Assembly: GCA_004431415.1 (NCBI GenBank)
Contig: QPMI01000643.1
Span: 1-64,000, forward strand
Length of the DNA: 64,000 bases
From: Cyanophora paradoxa
Taxonomy: Eukaryota; Glaucocystophyceae; Cyanophorales; Cyanophoraceae
Reading direction: 5' to 3'
How positions within the stretch are numbered: position 1 is the first letter of the stretch; each line of letters begins with the position of its first letter. Both the position numbers and the translations under genes were made by a program. The notes under the pieces were generated by a model, which saw only the letters and a program-made list of their open reading frames with translations, did not search any database and was not told the origin of the DNA. This document shows, in pieces, positions 34,001-44,660 of this stretch.

Positions 34001-37000
34001 GCGGCACGGTGAGCGAGGAGGGCCTGGTGACGGTCACGACGCCGCCTGACAGGCCGGTGCTAAACCTGGTGCCGCTCAACTCGACAAGCATGGAAATCAA
34101 GATCAGCATCCCCGACGGGCCCAGCGCTGCCGTCACGAACGGGACGCTGGTGACATGCAACGGGACCACGTACGGCATGACGGCGGGCCAGCGATCGCTG
34201 GTCTTGACGGGCCTGCTGCCGGGCTCGCTCTACACGTGCGAGGCGGTGCTGGACTCGCCGGCGGGCAGGTCGGAGCCGTCGGACTCGGAGCCTGCGGCGG
34301 GGAGACCTGGGTCGCAGCCGACGCCGGTGCAGCTGCCAAAGGCGAGCCAGCCGTCGGTGACAGTGAAGGACGTCAACAGCACGGCGGTCGTGATGCGGGT
34401 GATGGTGCCAGCAGTTGGCGGGGTGCAGCCGAAGACGATTCGCGTGTACCGGGCGTCCAGTGGAGGCGCCGAGGAGCTGGTTGCGGAGGTCGCCGCAGCA
34501 ACGGAGACGCAACTGGACGACGCAGGACGCACGCCGGGCACTCTCTACACGTACTTTGCGGAGTACACGACGCAGGGCGAGCCGTCGAGCAGGAGCGACT
34601 GGGTGGCGGGCCGCACGGCGCCATCAGCACCGGACCTGACACCGACGGTTCGGTCGGCAACGAATGTGACGTTTACGATTGCGTCGCCGGATGCGACGTC
34701 GCCACCGCTGTCGATCGAGCACGTCCAGGCAACAGCCGTGCTCCGGAACGGCACAGCGGTCGGGGCCTGCTCGCGGTCGGGAGCTGTGACCGAGTGCACG
34801 GACACGGGGGTGTATCCCGGCTTGGTGTACGTGTACACGGTGCAGTACAAGGGGCTCGGTGTGGGCGGGACGGTCCTGGAGAGCACAGGCGGCGAGCACT
34901 CGCTGTCGGGCGTCTCGCAGCTGACGGTGAAGACCGGCGTGCCGCCGGCACCGGAGCTGCACGCGACGGGCATCACGGACACGACCAGCGTCATCAACGC
35001 GGCCCTGCCGACGGACGGTAGCGCCGCCACGATTCTCAAGGTCGTCGTGACGCGCTTCTTCGAGGGTGCCAGCACCACGTGGGAGCTTGACAAGGGCGCC
35101 CCCCTCTCGCAAACCGAGCGGCCGCCCGGGTCGACGGCGACCTACACTGCGTACTTCACGACCAACGGGGCGAGCTCGGCGACCTGTGCGCCGTACACTG
35201 TGACGCAGCTGCCGCCGGCGACGCCGAAAATCACGGCTCTGCTGCCGCTGGACACGTCCTCGACCTCCATCACTGCAACGGTGGTGTTCGCGAGTGACCT
35301 GCCACGCTTCGTCACAGCGATCAGGATCTGGCGCGATAGCACGGAGCTGGAGTCAATTGCGATCACACCGTCCGGCACAGGACCGCTCTCGTACAGCCTG
35401 TTCGACACGCTGCTTGCCCCGGGCAAGCAGTACACGTACACGGCGCGGCTCGTGACGCAGTACGCGGACTCGGCAGAAGCGTCGGCCTCGAAGACGACAG
35501 AACAGGCGCTGGCGCCAACTGTGGATCCCACGCCGCAGTCGGCGACGGCGGTCAACGTGGCAGTGAGCCGCGGAGGAGCCGACGCCGGCCGCATCGACGC
35601 TGCGAGCTTGACCATCACCCGGAGCGGAGAGAACGCTGGGGACAGCGCGACCGAGCATTTGTCGGGGGCGGGCCCCTGGACGTGGAGCGACGTCGGTCTC
35701 GTGGCGGGCCGCCTGTACACGTACACGGCAACGTACGCGACCCGTGGGCAGAGGCTGCACGACGACGGGGCGGACTCGCTGACGAGCACGGCCATCAGCG
35801 TGCGAACGGCGCCGTCGGCGCCGTCGCTGAGCCTCTGCGCGAGCAGCGCGGCGGTGAACGTGACGGTGGGGTACCCAAGCGACGCGACGAGCGACGTCTC
35901 TTACGTGTTGGTGTACCGCTCGCCTCAGTGGGCGGCTTGGGGTCCAAGGCGTGCTGCAACAACGGCGGCACGCTGTTCGCGGACTCGGAGGTCTCGCCAG
36001 GGGCGACGTATTCGTACACGGCAAAGCTGGTGACGAGCACAAGCAGCGCGTCGGAGGGCGTGGAGTCGGCGCTCTCGGGCCCGGCGGTCAACATTACGAC
36101 AGCGCCCAAGAGGCCGTCTGTGCAGTCGGGAGACAAGACGAAGCTGAAGGAGAAGAGCGTCGAGATCGAGATCCATCCGGCGGAGGGCTGGGAGGGCGCG
36201 GAGCGCATCAATGTGTACCGGAGCGATGGAGCCGTGTACCACATCTCGATCGGCAGCCTCGCGCGCAAGGTGAAGAGCGGCAAGACCGTCTACACATGGG
36301 AGGACAGGGACGAGTCGCTGAAGCCGGGCTCGAAGTACACGTACCGAGTGGAGCTGGAGACACCAGCGTACCCGGGCAGCTGCAGCGTGAAGTCGGGCGA
36401 GTCGGGCGAGGGCGAGGTGTGGACGGCGGTGCCTGCCCCGCAGCCTGTCGTGCAGGGACGTCAGCGAGCCCGTCGGCGACGGTCAGCGTGCCGCTGCCGA
36501 CCGACGGGAACGCATCCGCCGTGGAGGTCACGAAGTGCAGGCGGGCGCCGAGCACGGACTACTTTGTGGTGACGGACCAGCAGTTCTCGCAGGCGTCGGC
36601 TGATGGCATCGACCACGCGACGACGTACACGTACTACTGCATCTTCGAGGGAAAGGGCGGCACGGTGAGCGAGGAGGGCCTGGTGACGGTCACGACGCCG
36701 CCTGACAGGCCGGTGCTAAACCTGGTGCCGCTCAACTCGACAAGCATGGAAATCAAGATCAGCATCCCCGACGGGCCCAGCGCCGCCGTCACGAACGGGA
36801 CGCTGGTGACATGCAACGGGACCACGTACGGCATGACGGCGGGCCAGCGATCGCTGGTCTTGACGGGCCTGCTGCCGGGCTCGCTCTACACGTGCGAGGC
36901 GGTGCTGGACTCGCCGGCGGGCAGGTCGGAGCCGTCGGACTCGGAGCCTGCGGCGGGGAGACCTGGGTCGCAGCCGACGCCGGTGCAGCTGCCAAAGGCG

Positions 37001-40000
37001 AGCCAGCCGTCGGTGACAGTGAAGGACGTCAACAGCACGGCGGTCGTGATGCGGGTGATGGTGCCAGCAGTTGGCGGGGTGCAGCCGAAGACGATTCGCG
37101 TGTACCGGGCGTCCAGTGGAGGCGCCGAGGAGCTGGTTGCGGAGGTCGCCGCAGCAACGGAGACGCAACTGGACGACGCAGGACGCACGCCGGGCACTCT
37201 CTACACGTACTCTGCGGAGTACACGACGCAGGGCGAGCCGTCGAGCAGGAGCGACTGGGTGGCGGGCCGCACGGCGCCATCAGCACCGGACCTGACACCG
37301 ACGGTTCGGTCGGCAACGAATGTGACGTTTACGATTGCGTCGCCGGATGCAACGTCGCCGCCGCTGTCGATCGAGCACGTCCAGGCAACAGCCGTGCTCC
37401 GGAACGGCACAGCGGTCGGGGCCTGCTCGCGGTCGGGAGCTGTGACCGAGTGCATGGACACGGGGGTGTATCCCGGCTTGGTGTACGTGTACACGGTGCA
37501 GTACAAGGGGCTCGGCGTGGGCGGGACGGTCCTGGAGAGCACAGGCGGCGAGCACTCGCTGTCGGGCGTCTCGCAGCTGACGGTGAAGACCGGCGTGCCG
37601 CCGGCACCGGAGCTGCACGCGACGGGCATCACGGACACGACCAGCGTCATCAACGCGGCCCTGCCGACGGACGGTAGCGCCGCCACGATTCTCAAGGTCG
37701 TCGTGACGCGCTTCTTCGAGGGTGCCAGCACCACGTGGGAGCTTGACAAGGGCGCCCCCCTCTCGCAAACCGAGCGGCCGCCCGGGTCGACGGCGACCTA
37801 CACTGCGTACTTCACGACCAACGGGGCGAGCTCGGCGACCTGTGCGCCGTACACTGTGACGCAGCTGCCGCCGGCGACGCCGACAATCACGGCTCTGCTG
37901 CCGCTGGACACGTCCTCGACCTCCATCACTGCAACGGTGGTGTTCGCGAGTGACCTGCCACGCTTCGTCACAGCGATCAGGATCTGGCGCGATAGCACGG
38001 AGCTGGAGTCGATTGCGATCACACCGTCCGGCACAGGACCGCTCTCGTACAGCCTGTTCGACACGCTGCTTGCCCCGGGCAAGCAGTACACGTACACGGC
38101 GCGGCTCGTGACGCAGTACGCGGACTCAGCAGAAGCGTCGGCCTCGAAGACGACAGAACAGGCGCTGGCGCCAACTGTGGATCCCACGCCGCAGTCGGCG
38201 ACGGCGGTCAACGTGGCAGTGAGCCGCGGAGGAGCCGACGCCGGCCGCATCGACGCTGCGAGCTTGACCATCACCCGGAGCGGAGAGAACGCTGGGGACA
38301 GCGCGACCAAGCATTTGTCGGGGGCGGGCCCCTGGACGTGGAGCGACGTTGGTCTCGTGGCGGGCCGCCTGTACACGTACACGGCAACGTACGCGACCCG
38401 CGGGCAGAGGCTGCACGACGACGGGGCGGACTCGCTGACGAGCACGGCCATCAGCGTGCGAACGGCGCCGTCGGCGCCGTCGCTGAGCCTCTGCGCGAGC
38501 AGCGCGGCGGTGAACGTGACGGTGGGGTACCCAAGCGACGCGACGAGCGACGTCTCTTACGTGTTGGTGTACCGCTCGCCTCAGTGGGGCGGCTTGGGGT
38601 CCAAGGCGTGCTGCAACAACGGCGGCACGCTGTTCGCGGACTCGGAGGTCTCGCCAGGGGCGACGTATTCGTACACGGCAAAGCTGGTGACGAGCACAAG
38701 CAGCGCGTCGGAGGGCGTGGAGTCGGCGCTCTCGGGCCCGGCGGTCAACATTACGACAGCGCCCAAGAGGCCGTCTGTGCAGTCGGGAGACAAGACGAAG
38801 CTGAAGGAGAAGAGCGTCGAGATCGAGATCCATCCGGCGGAGGGCTGGGAGGGCGCGGAGCGCATCAACGTGTACCGGAGCGATGGAGCCGTGTACCACA
38901 TCTCGATCGGCAGCCTCGTGCGCAAGGTGAAGAGCGGCAAGACCGTCTACACATGGGAGGACAGGGACGAGTCGCTGAAGCCGGGCTCGAAGTACACGTA
39001 CCGAGTGGAGCTGGAGACACCAGCGTACCCGGGCAGCTGCAGCGTGAAGTCGGGCGAGTCGGGCGAGGGCGAGGTGTGGACGGCGGTGCCTGCCCCGCAG
39101 CCTGTCGTGCAGGGGACGTCAGCGAGCCCGTCGGCGACGGTCAGCGTGCCGCTGCCGACCGACGGGAACGCATCCGCCGTGGAGGTCACGAAGTGCAGGC
39201 GGGCGCCGAGCACGGACTACTTTGTGGTGACGGACCAGCAGTTCTCGCAGGCGTCGGCTGATGGCATCGACCACGCGACGACGTACACGTACTACTGCAT
39301 CTTCGAGGGAAAGGGCGGCACGGTGAGCGAGGAGGGCCTGGTGACGGTCACGACGCCGCCTGACAGGCCGGTGCTAAACCTGGTGCCGCTCAACTCGACA
39401 AGCATGGAAATCAAGATCAGCATCCCCGACGGGCCCAGCGCCGCCGTCACGAACGGGACGCTGGTGACATGCAACGGGACCACGTACGGCATGACGGCGG
39501 GCCAGCGATCGCTGGTCGTGACGGGCCTGCTGCCGGGCTCGCTCTACACGTGCGAGGCGGTGCTGGACTCGCCGGCGGGCAGGTCGGAGCCGTCGGACTC
39601 GGAGCCTGCGGCGGGGAGACCTGGGTCGCAGCCGACGCCGGTGCAGCTGCCAAAGGCGAGCCAGCCGTCGGTGACAGTGAAGGACGTCAACAGCACGGCG
39701 GTCGTGATGCGGGTGATGGTGCCAGCAGTTGGCGGGGTGCAGCCGAAGACGATTCGCGTGTACCGGGCGTCCAGTGGAGGCGCCGAGGAGCTGGTTGCGG
39801 AGGTCGCCGCAGCAGCGGAGACGCAACTAGCCGACGCAGGACGCACGCCGGGCACTCTCTACACGTACTCTGCGGAGTACACGACGCAGGGCGAGCCGTC
39901 GAGCAGGAGCGACTGGGTGGCGGGCCGCACGGCGCCATCAGCACCGGACCTGACACCGACGGTTCGGTCGGCAACGAATGTGACATTTACGATTGCGTCG

Positions 40001-42517
40001 CCGGATGCGACGTCGCCGCCGCTGTCGATCGAGCACGTCCAGGCAACAGCCGTGCTCCGGAACGGCACAGCGGTTGGAGCCTGCTCGCGGTCGGGAGCTG
40101 TGACCGAGTGCACGGACACGGGGGTGTATCCCGGCTTGGTGTACGTGTACACGGTGCAGTACAAGGGGCTCGGCGTGGGCGGGACGGTCCTGGAGAGCAC
40201 AGGCGACGAGCACTCGCTGTCGGGCGTCTCGCAGCTGACGGTGAAGACTGGCATTCCTCTGCCTCCTAAGCTTTCATTGCTGGTTGCATCACCGACGTCG
40301 GATACAGTTTCGATTGCTTATCCGGCAGACGGAAGCTTCTCCACTATCCTTTGGACTGTCGTCAGTCGTGGCGATGGATTTGTTCTTCCAAATGTGCCGA
40401 CGACTATGGACTTCTTCTTCAATACAAACCGTGCTCCCGGATCGCTTGACAATTATACAGCTGTGTTTGTCACTCGTGGTCTCAGCTCGGAGGTCTCGAA
40501 CTCGATCATTGTTCAACATCCTCCGCCTGCTCCCCCCATCCTATCACCTCTGACTGTTGAGATCCCTGGACGTGCAACGACTTTGCGATTCCTCATTGCC
40601 CTGCCAAAGGATGCTGCCGTCTCTCTGCTTCCCTGGATCACTGAAGTCGTTGTGGCCCGTGATGGGACTGAGATTGCGCGTGTTGTCGCAAACAGTGACG
40701 TGGTCGCTTTCACTGATTCTGACCTGAAGCCCGACACAACATATACGTACAAGGCGAAGGTGATAACGGAACTTGCCAGTTCAGAATACTCTTCTGGTCT
40801 CTTCTTGAAGACCGAAAAGGCAGGACAGCCTGTGGTCTTCACAGTCGAGACTCTTAACACGACAGCCCTGAGAGTCACTGTCGCAGAAATCCCTCCGGCC
40901 GATTTTTCGACTGTACACGTTGACACTGTCCGAATTCGTTATTCCCGTGACAACAACATCTTCCTCCTTGAGAGCAAGAAGAACGCCGACGAGAACGCAG
41001 TTGGCTTTACTGTGGTTGGTCTGCGTCCCGGAGGATACTACACGTTTACTGCAGATTACACTACTGTCGACTCGAATGGCACACGTGGCGGCGATTCTAG
41101 CATGAGTGACCACGTGGGTGGGCGGACAGTCCCAGCTCCTCCAGTCCTTTCCCTTCTGTCGTCGGACACTTACTCTTTGACGCGCTCAACAAACATAGTC
41201 GTGAGGGTCGCAGCTCCGCAGTGCATTATCAGCAGCGAATGCGAGCTGACTGACGCGACGAGCGTGAGACTGTTCCGAGATCCGACATGGATTGATAGAG
41301 CTTATCGGGATATTTTCAGTGGAGCACATCCTCCAATCGGGGACTTCAAAGACGATGTGCACGTTTTGCCAGGGCAACTTTACACATACCGCGCTGTCTT
41401 CACCACTGGAGCGGCCACAGACAATAAACTCTCGGACGCGTCGAATTCCCTGTCCGTGACTGCAGCCCCGTTTAAGCCCAAAGTTATTCGCGTCAATGCA
41501 ACATCCTCGTCAATTAGTGTCGTTACACTCCCGTGGGATGTCGCTGCCACTGGTTGCGACGGTGTCAATGGCACGGAAGTTTACCGCAACGGGACCCTCG
41601 TTGCCACACTCGAGGCGGGGGTAGACACTTGGACGGATTCTGAATGTTTTCCTGGTCATTTGTACGAGTACACCGCGCTGTATACGACGCGAAACGCTCT
41701 CGTTCGAGTCGTTTCTGAATTATCAGATCCGGCCTCGCTCTGGTCTGCTGTACTGCCACCTTCTTTGACTTTGCTTGGGAACTCAACGGATCCGTCGTTC
41801 AGCTTCTTTGTACCGTACCCCAATGATGGCAGTGCTGCGCCTATTCTGACGACCCGCTGCACACGCAACGATAGCGCCATCTTACCGATACTCGGGCGAG
41901 ACGAGACAGTTCTGACAGACCTCAAGAACGGTCTTCTCTTTGCGCACACGTACTGCTACGAGTGCCTGTTCACCGGGCTTGGCGGTGTGGATGCGAGTGG
42001 AATTGTCGAACCAACCTCTGGTGACGCTTCCGAACGTATCTGCGTTACAACCCGTCCTTCGAAACCGTCTATCTCTGGGAAGGCGCTCAACGAAACTGCA
42101 GTTGAGCTCACTGTGGTGATTGAGGATGAGGAAAGCAAAGACCTGACAGACATAGTTGCTATTTTCTTCAAGAACATGGACACTGGCAACCAGACTACAT
42201 TCCACGTGATGAAGTCCGAAAACTTGACGGTTGTTGTGTATCAGTTCACTCTGAGACATGTGAACGTGGACCCTGATGTAACCTACGAATTCAAGGCACA
42301 GCTGCTCTCGAGTGCGGGGCCGTCGGACTGGTCCGATCTAAGTTCCGTTACCACGCCGCCAGGGGACGCTCCTGTCATCCAAATACCCGACTACATCTCT
42401 GCTACAGCGCTTTCGTTCGGCATTGCAATCCCAGAGGAGCTATCAAGCGTCGTGGAGTCAATCGTGGTTCTGCGAAACGGTTCAAGGGTTGGATCGCTTG
42501 GATCGACAGAGCGATAC
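25086..42517 (+). CDS. Large host gene, 3' part: fibronectin-III-like domain array, interrupted by element B
   Basis: A near-continuous forward reading frame contains dozens of domains of about 95-105 residues. Each has a [L/x-P-G-x-x-Y-x-Y-x-A] F-strand motif (PGTLYTYRAYIET, PGQQYTYHAQF, PGATYSYTAKL) and an inter-domain APSxP linker: the FN3-like sandwich signature. Asn-Gly-Thr and similar N-glycosylation sites are frequent, fitting a secreted or surface protein. Introns were seen near 25,480-25,540, 26,946-27,017, 29,979-30,044 and 30,640-30,700. The last recognisable domain ends abruptly at LGSTERY (42,517), mid-domain, where element B starts. No C-terminal membrane domain or stop in context is present, so this allele is disrupted. 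Confidence 0.65.
31386..40252 (+). repeat. 2,658-bp tandem repeat, about 3.3 copies, each nine FN3-like domains
   Basis: Copies start at 31,386, 34,042, 36,698 and 39,356 (all at CCGCCTGACAGGCCGG); the fourth is partial and ends about 40,252. The intact unit (third copy) is 2,658 bp, i.e. 886 codons. Counting Y-x-Y/C-type F-strand motifs gives nine FN3-like domains per unit. Copies differ by few substitutions. Copies one and two are each 2 bp short, through single-base losses in homopolymer runs near 32,447, 33,426, 35,930 and 36,456. The in-frame length shows amplification under coding constraint. Confidence 0.9.
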
Positions 42518-42519
42518 TT

Positions 42520-42594
42520 ACACATAGGGATACCCCTGATCCAAGCCCTCCGGCCTTCGGCCTACAGGCTTGGATCAGGGGTATCCCTATGTGT
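42520..42594. repeat. Perfect 28-bp inverted repeat at the element B left edge
   Basis: Arms 42,520-42,547 and 42,567-42,594 are exact reverse complements (left arm begins ACACATAGGGATACCCC), with a 19-nt loop that itself contains GCC-TTC-GGC. It lies within a few bases of the host/element junction, so it may belong to the element terminus. Confidence 0.8.
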
Positions 42595-42599
42595 GCGCG

Positions 42600-42652
42600 T
42601 TTCAGGTACTAGGGTAGTAAGCATTTATTTCAGGTCTTAGGGTATTAATCAT
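42600..42652. repeat. Two direct repeats of 25 bp, period 28
   Basis: TTTCAGGTACTAGGGTA (42,600) and TTTCAGGTCTTAGGGTA (42,628), each continuing with similar TAA-CAT ends. They sit just inside the terminal hairpin and could be integrase or terminal-protein binding sites (inference). Confidence 0.6.
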
Positions 42653-42717
42653 GTCTTTTTGGCACCAGTATGTTGGCCGCCTCTGGGGTATTAGAAGCTT
42701 GGATTCGGCACCAATTA

Positions 42718-42808
42718 GGCAGGAGAGGCAGGAGGGTTATTTGTAAACTTTCCTAAGGAATCCCCTCTTGTGTGGGATTTTACATATAACCCTCCTGCCT
42801 CTCCTGCC
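42718..42808. terminator. 23-bp inverted repeat downstream of speD-like gene
   Basis: Arms 42,718-42,740 (starts GGCAGGAGAGGCAGG) and 42,786-42,808 are perfect reverse complements with a 45-nt loop; further CTCCTGCC repeats follow to about 42,828. It is immediately 3' of the reverse-strand SpeD gene. It could form a transcript-end hairpin or be terminal-repeat structure; the terminator role is not proven. Confidence 0.35.
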
Positions 42809-42832
42809 TCTCTTGCCTCTCCTGCCCCTCTC

Positions 42833-43243
42833 TTAAACCTCAAATCTCCTCTTCTCATGGTGTAATCTCTTTTTGATCACTGCCCCAAATCCAATAGCAT
42901 ATTTGTTTATCTCCTCCTCCAGCTCAAAAGCAATTAAACTTGTATTCCTTTCTGCCTGTTTTCCACAGCTGAATATATCTATTGCCAACATGCCTTGATC
43001 ACTGTAGCAATGAGCAGAGCAATGGCTTTCATCTAATAATAATACTTGGGCAAATCCAGGGGGTGATTTGGTGCCATCAAAAATCTCAGCATGTTTGTGG
43101 ACAACCTGTATTCCATATTTCTTGATGATGTCTTCACTGACAGTCATGAGCCATTTAGAGAGCCCCACATGGTCGCTAATTGGTTGGCTGAATTGGAAAT
43201 CGAGCATCACATGGTAACCTCTGGCAAGCATTTTGAATACCAA
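42833..43243 (-). CDS. speD-like: S-adenosylmethionine decarboxylase-like protein (SpeD family)
   Basis: An intact 136-residue protein. ESH with self-cleavage Glu72-Ser73, His78 and Cys93 give the Ser+5 His and Ser+20 Cys spacing of prokaryotic-type AdoMet decarboxylase. The context reads LLLDESHCSAHCYSD then LAIDIFSCGK. The pyruvoyl enzyme would act in the cytosol, making decarboxylated AdoMet for spermidine, or in divergent viral members decarboxylating an amino acid. Polyamines could help condense packaged DNA (inference). No aminopropyltransferase gene is visible, so the host would supply the next step. It lies at the extreme left of the element, beside the integrase, whereas element A keeps its copy between fibre and patatin. 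Confidence 0.8.
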   Translation of the reverse strand: MVFKMLARGYHVMLDFQFSQPISDHVGLSKWLMTVSEDIIKKYGIQVVHKHAEIFDGTKSPPGFAQVLLLDESHCSAHCYSDQGMLAIDIFSCGKQAERNTSLIAFELEEEINKYAIGFGAVIKKRLHHEKRRFEV

Positions 43244-43278
43244 TAGCTAAGAAAAAACAATAATGTGTAACAGATGTC

Positions 43279-44649
43279 TCATCCTGCCCTCCTCCTTGAT
43301 CTCGTGGAAATTGCTGGAGCTTCATAGGTCTCCTTTGAATTCGAGAAATCTCTATACCACCTTACTGCCTCTGCTCCCCCTGCTAATCTCTCTGTTCCCG
43401 CCACCCTCAATCTCTCCAACTCTCTCCCTTGTTTCTTCTTCTTCCCTGCTCTGTCCTCCAATAATGGTTTATCTGGCACATTTGGAGCCCTCTCAATCCC
43501 TTCTCTGGCCAAAAGTCGCTCTGTTCTGGCCTCTTTCTTTGCCTCTTCAATGACATTTATTGATGGCGCCTCCAAGAACTCCACGGTTTCCACTTTCTGT
43601 AATTCATAGTGGGCATAAAGTCGATCAATCATTTTTCCGGCAATGTCCCTCAATCTAAACTTGAACCCCTCCACTCCTTCTATTGTAAATATTTCGCGGC
43701 TCCAATTATTGCCCTGCTTGGCAAATGGACCCTTTTCTATTTTAGTTCTCACGTGGCTCCCTGCTGGATAGTCCTTTAGATATTCAATTGACTTCATGAA
43801 TTTCTCGTTTTCTTTTGCGAGTATGAGGGGAACATGTACCTCTGTGGTCTCTGCTGGTTTCATCCCTGTTGCTGAGTGGATGGTATTATTGTAGTTGTAG
43901 GCAAAATCTTGGAGCTTGTCGAAAAACTTTACAGTATTATTCGCTATACAATACGAGTTAATTAGCTTCTTTATTGTGCGATTAAAGGCTTCTATTCGGC
44001 CTTGGCTATTGTGATCTCCAACCTGCGAAACTTGGTGCTCAATCATCTGGGTTTCTAAATGGTCTTTAAATACCTTGTTCAGGAATTCGCTCCCAGCATC
44101 ACTTTGTATCTTCACAATTGGACGAGGGACTTGTTGCTCAAGCTCCTTAAATGCGTTCAATGTGCTTTCTGCTGTCTTTCCCCTCATGGGAATTATAAAG
44201 CCCAGTCTGGTGGTGTTTTCTACAGCTGTGAGGAATGTGTTGTAGCCTTGATTCTGTTTGCTGTACGAAGGATAAAAGATTAGGTCTATGGCATAGCAGT
44301 CGAGTGGCTGTCTTATTGGGATATAGGCAGTCTTCTTGGCAGATGGGAGGGGTTTATTTATCTGGTTGATTTCTTGGGCATCATAGAATCTACGGATTGT
44401 CTTTCTTGGCACATCTGGAAGCTCTTTGGCCAATGAAGCAAGGCCTTTAAATCCTACCTTGGTGTCATAGAATGTCCTTGCTAAGGGATCCAAGTGGGGC
44501 ACAGCAATGGCAGTTGGGATATCCGCAGGAACTAAAGCTTTGAGGTCACTCTTTTTCTGAATGCGACCCCCTCTCTCCTCTTGAGGGATTGGGATTGGCA
44601 ATATACTCACATCGTACTCTGTTTGTCTGCGTGTGATCTTTGATGACAT
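43279..44649 (-). CDS. Retrovirus-type integrase (DD35E)
   Basis: 456 residues. The catalytic triad is Asp122 (AIDLIFY), Asp184 (QSDAGSEF) and Glu220 (GRIEAFNRT), with 35 residues between the second Asp and the Glu, the classic DD35E of Polinton and retroviral integrases. The N-terminal 110 residues include a helix-turn-helix-like SLAKELPDVPRKTIRRFY. The C-terminal SH3-like part (about 300-365) is followed by a charged tail holding RVAGTERLAGGAEAV, shared with element A. The start at 44,649 gives MSSKITRR, with CAATATAG just upstream. It is 11 bp downstream of the polymerase stop on the same strand. It is expected to insert the element into host DNA, making a short target duplication. Confidence 0.92.
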   Translation of the reverse strand: MSSKITRRQTEYDVSILPIPIPQEERGGRIQKKSDLKALVPADIPTAIAVPHLDPLARTFYDTKVGFKGLASLAKELPDVPRKTIRRFYDAQEINQINKPLPSAKKTAYIPIRQPLDCYAIDLIFYPSYSKQNQGYNTFLTAVENTTRLGFIIPMRGKTAESTLNAFKELEQQVPRPIVKIQSDAGSEFLNKVFKDHLETQMIEHQVSQVGDHNSQGRIEAFNRTIKKLINSYCIANNTVKFFDKLQDFAYNYNNTIHSATGMKPAETTEVHVPLILAKENEKFMKSIEYLKDYPAGSHVRTKIEKGPFAKQGNNWSREIFTIEGVEGFKFRLRDIAGKMIDRLYAHYELQKVETVEFLEAPSINVIEEAKKEARTERLLAREGIERAPNVPDKPLLEDRAGKKKKQGRELERLRVAGTERLAGGAEAVRWYRDFSNSKETYEAPAISTRSRRRAG

Positions 44650-44660
44650 CTATATTGGGA

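Noticed and set aside
31383-42640. Long reverse-strand and alternate-frame ORFs in the FN3 region (for example 34,545-35,093 and 36,811-37,677)
   Set aside because: They are shadow frames of GC-rich repeated coding DNA, repeat with the same 2,658-bp period, and give Arg/Ala/Pro-rich low-complexity peptides.
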